A DNA stretch of 39,725 bases from NCBI GenBank assembly GCA_001464835.1, contig LNDS01000018.1, positions 1 through 39,725 of the forward strand, given 5' to 3'. The position numbers and the translations under genes were made by a program. The stretch is from Rhizobiales bacterium Ga0077525. Lineage in GTDB: Bacteria > Pseudomonadota > Alphaproteobacteria > Rhizobiales > Xanthobacteraceae. Below are positions 39,700 through 39,725 of this stretch, in pieces. Within the stretch, counting starts at the first letter, position 1. Each line of letters begins with the position of its first letter. The notes under the pieces are model-generated. The model made no database searches, had not been told where the DNA came from, and was given only the letters and a program-made list of their open reading frames with translations.

Positions 39700-39723
39700 C
39701 TCTCCCCCGCTTGCGGGGGAGAG
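39700..39723. repeat. hairpin of repeat family A at the window edge
   Basis: ctctcccccgc and gcgggggagag form an 11-bp stem with a 2-base spacer, 20 bases after the binding-protein stop. It is the start of another family A element cut by the window end and may act as a 3' end of the importer transcript. Confidence 0.6.
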
Positions 39724-39725
39724 AC

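Noticed and set aside
1..39725. CRISPR arrays, tRNA genes and insertion sequences
   Set aside because: No regularly spaced direct repeats, cloverleaf sequences or transposase motifs were recognised by eye; only the short palindromes listed were found.

Overview
The window is a stretch of high-G+C chromosome from an alphaproteobacterium, most likely order Hyphomicrobiales (Bradyrhizobium / Xanthobacteraceae-like). This is inferred from the gene families (PuuD urate oxidase, fused UraD-UraH, BMP-type ABC transporter, several CoA-transferase families, transglutaminase-like paralogues), from intergenic palindromic repeats typical of the group, and from EcfG-like and sigma-54-like promoter sequences. 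No rRNA, tRNA, CRISPR array, integrase or transposase was seen. Gene density is high and operons are short.

Layout. (1) 1-3.6 kb: a 5'-truncated M24-family protein with an altered metal ligand, two small membrane proteins, a glutathione S-transferase, a candidate intergenic small RNA with its own promoter and terminator, and a 3-hydroxyisobutyrate-dehydrogenase-family enzyme. (2) 3.8-8.7 kb: a taurine/nitrate/NMT1-type ABC importer with two different permeases, one ATPase and a Tat-exported binding protein, followed by a cytosolic LVIVD-repeat protein. (3) 8.9-13.9 kb: a G3E/CobW GTPase on a probably leaderless message, a MetF-like reductase, a two-subunit CoA-transferase-fold enzyme that seems to lack the catalytic glutamate, and a TPR-methyltransferase gene broken by one missing base. 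(4) 13.9-17 kb: two head-to-head 3' gene remnants meeting at one point (a deletion scar), then an orphan CoxL-type molybdenum hydroxylase subunit. (5) 17.1-20.9 kb, minus strand: aldehyde dehydrogenase, a crotonase-fold protein without the hydratase glutamates, and a CaiB-type CoA transferase. (6) 21.2-23.1 kb: RhlE-type DEAD-box helicase and IF-1. (7) 23.2-26.9 kb: three transglutaminase-like genes and a divergent N-formylglutamate amidohydrolase-family gene. (8) 27.1-32.6 kb: an exported S10 peptidase and a periplasmic PaoABC-like molybdenum oxidoreductase whose iron-sulfur subunit has lost a cluster cysteine. (9) 32.7-39.7 kb: urate oxidation (PuuD, UraD-UraH) and a BMP-type purine/nucleoside ABC importer.

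How the genes work together. The clearest unit is the last 7 kb: import of a purine-type compound, urate oxidation by the membrane cytochrome enzyme PuuD, and conversion of 5-hydroxyisourate to S-allantoin by one bifunctional protein. A strong sigma-54 promoter match before the transporter suggests control by nitrogen status. EcfG-like promoters (GGAAC-N18/19-TT) before the PaoABC-like operon and two transglutaminase-like genes suggest a general-stress link. Several enzymes have lost canonical active-site residues while keeping intact frames, a recurring theme here. No wholly new system was identified. The most distinctive signals are the small RNA, the Cys-to-Tyr change in the PaoA-like subunit, the deletion scar, and the CoA-transferase and crotonase variants. 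All promoter, RNA and family calls come from reading the sequence only; no database search was run.
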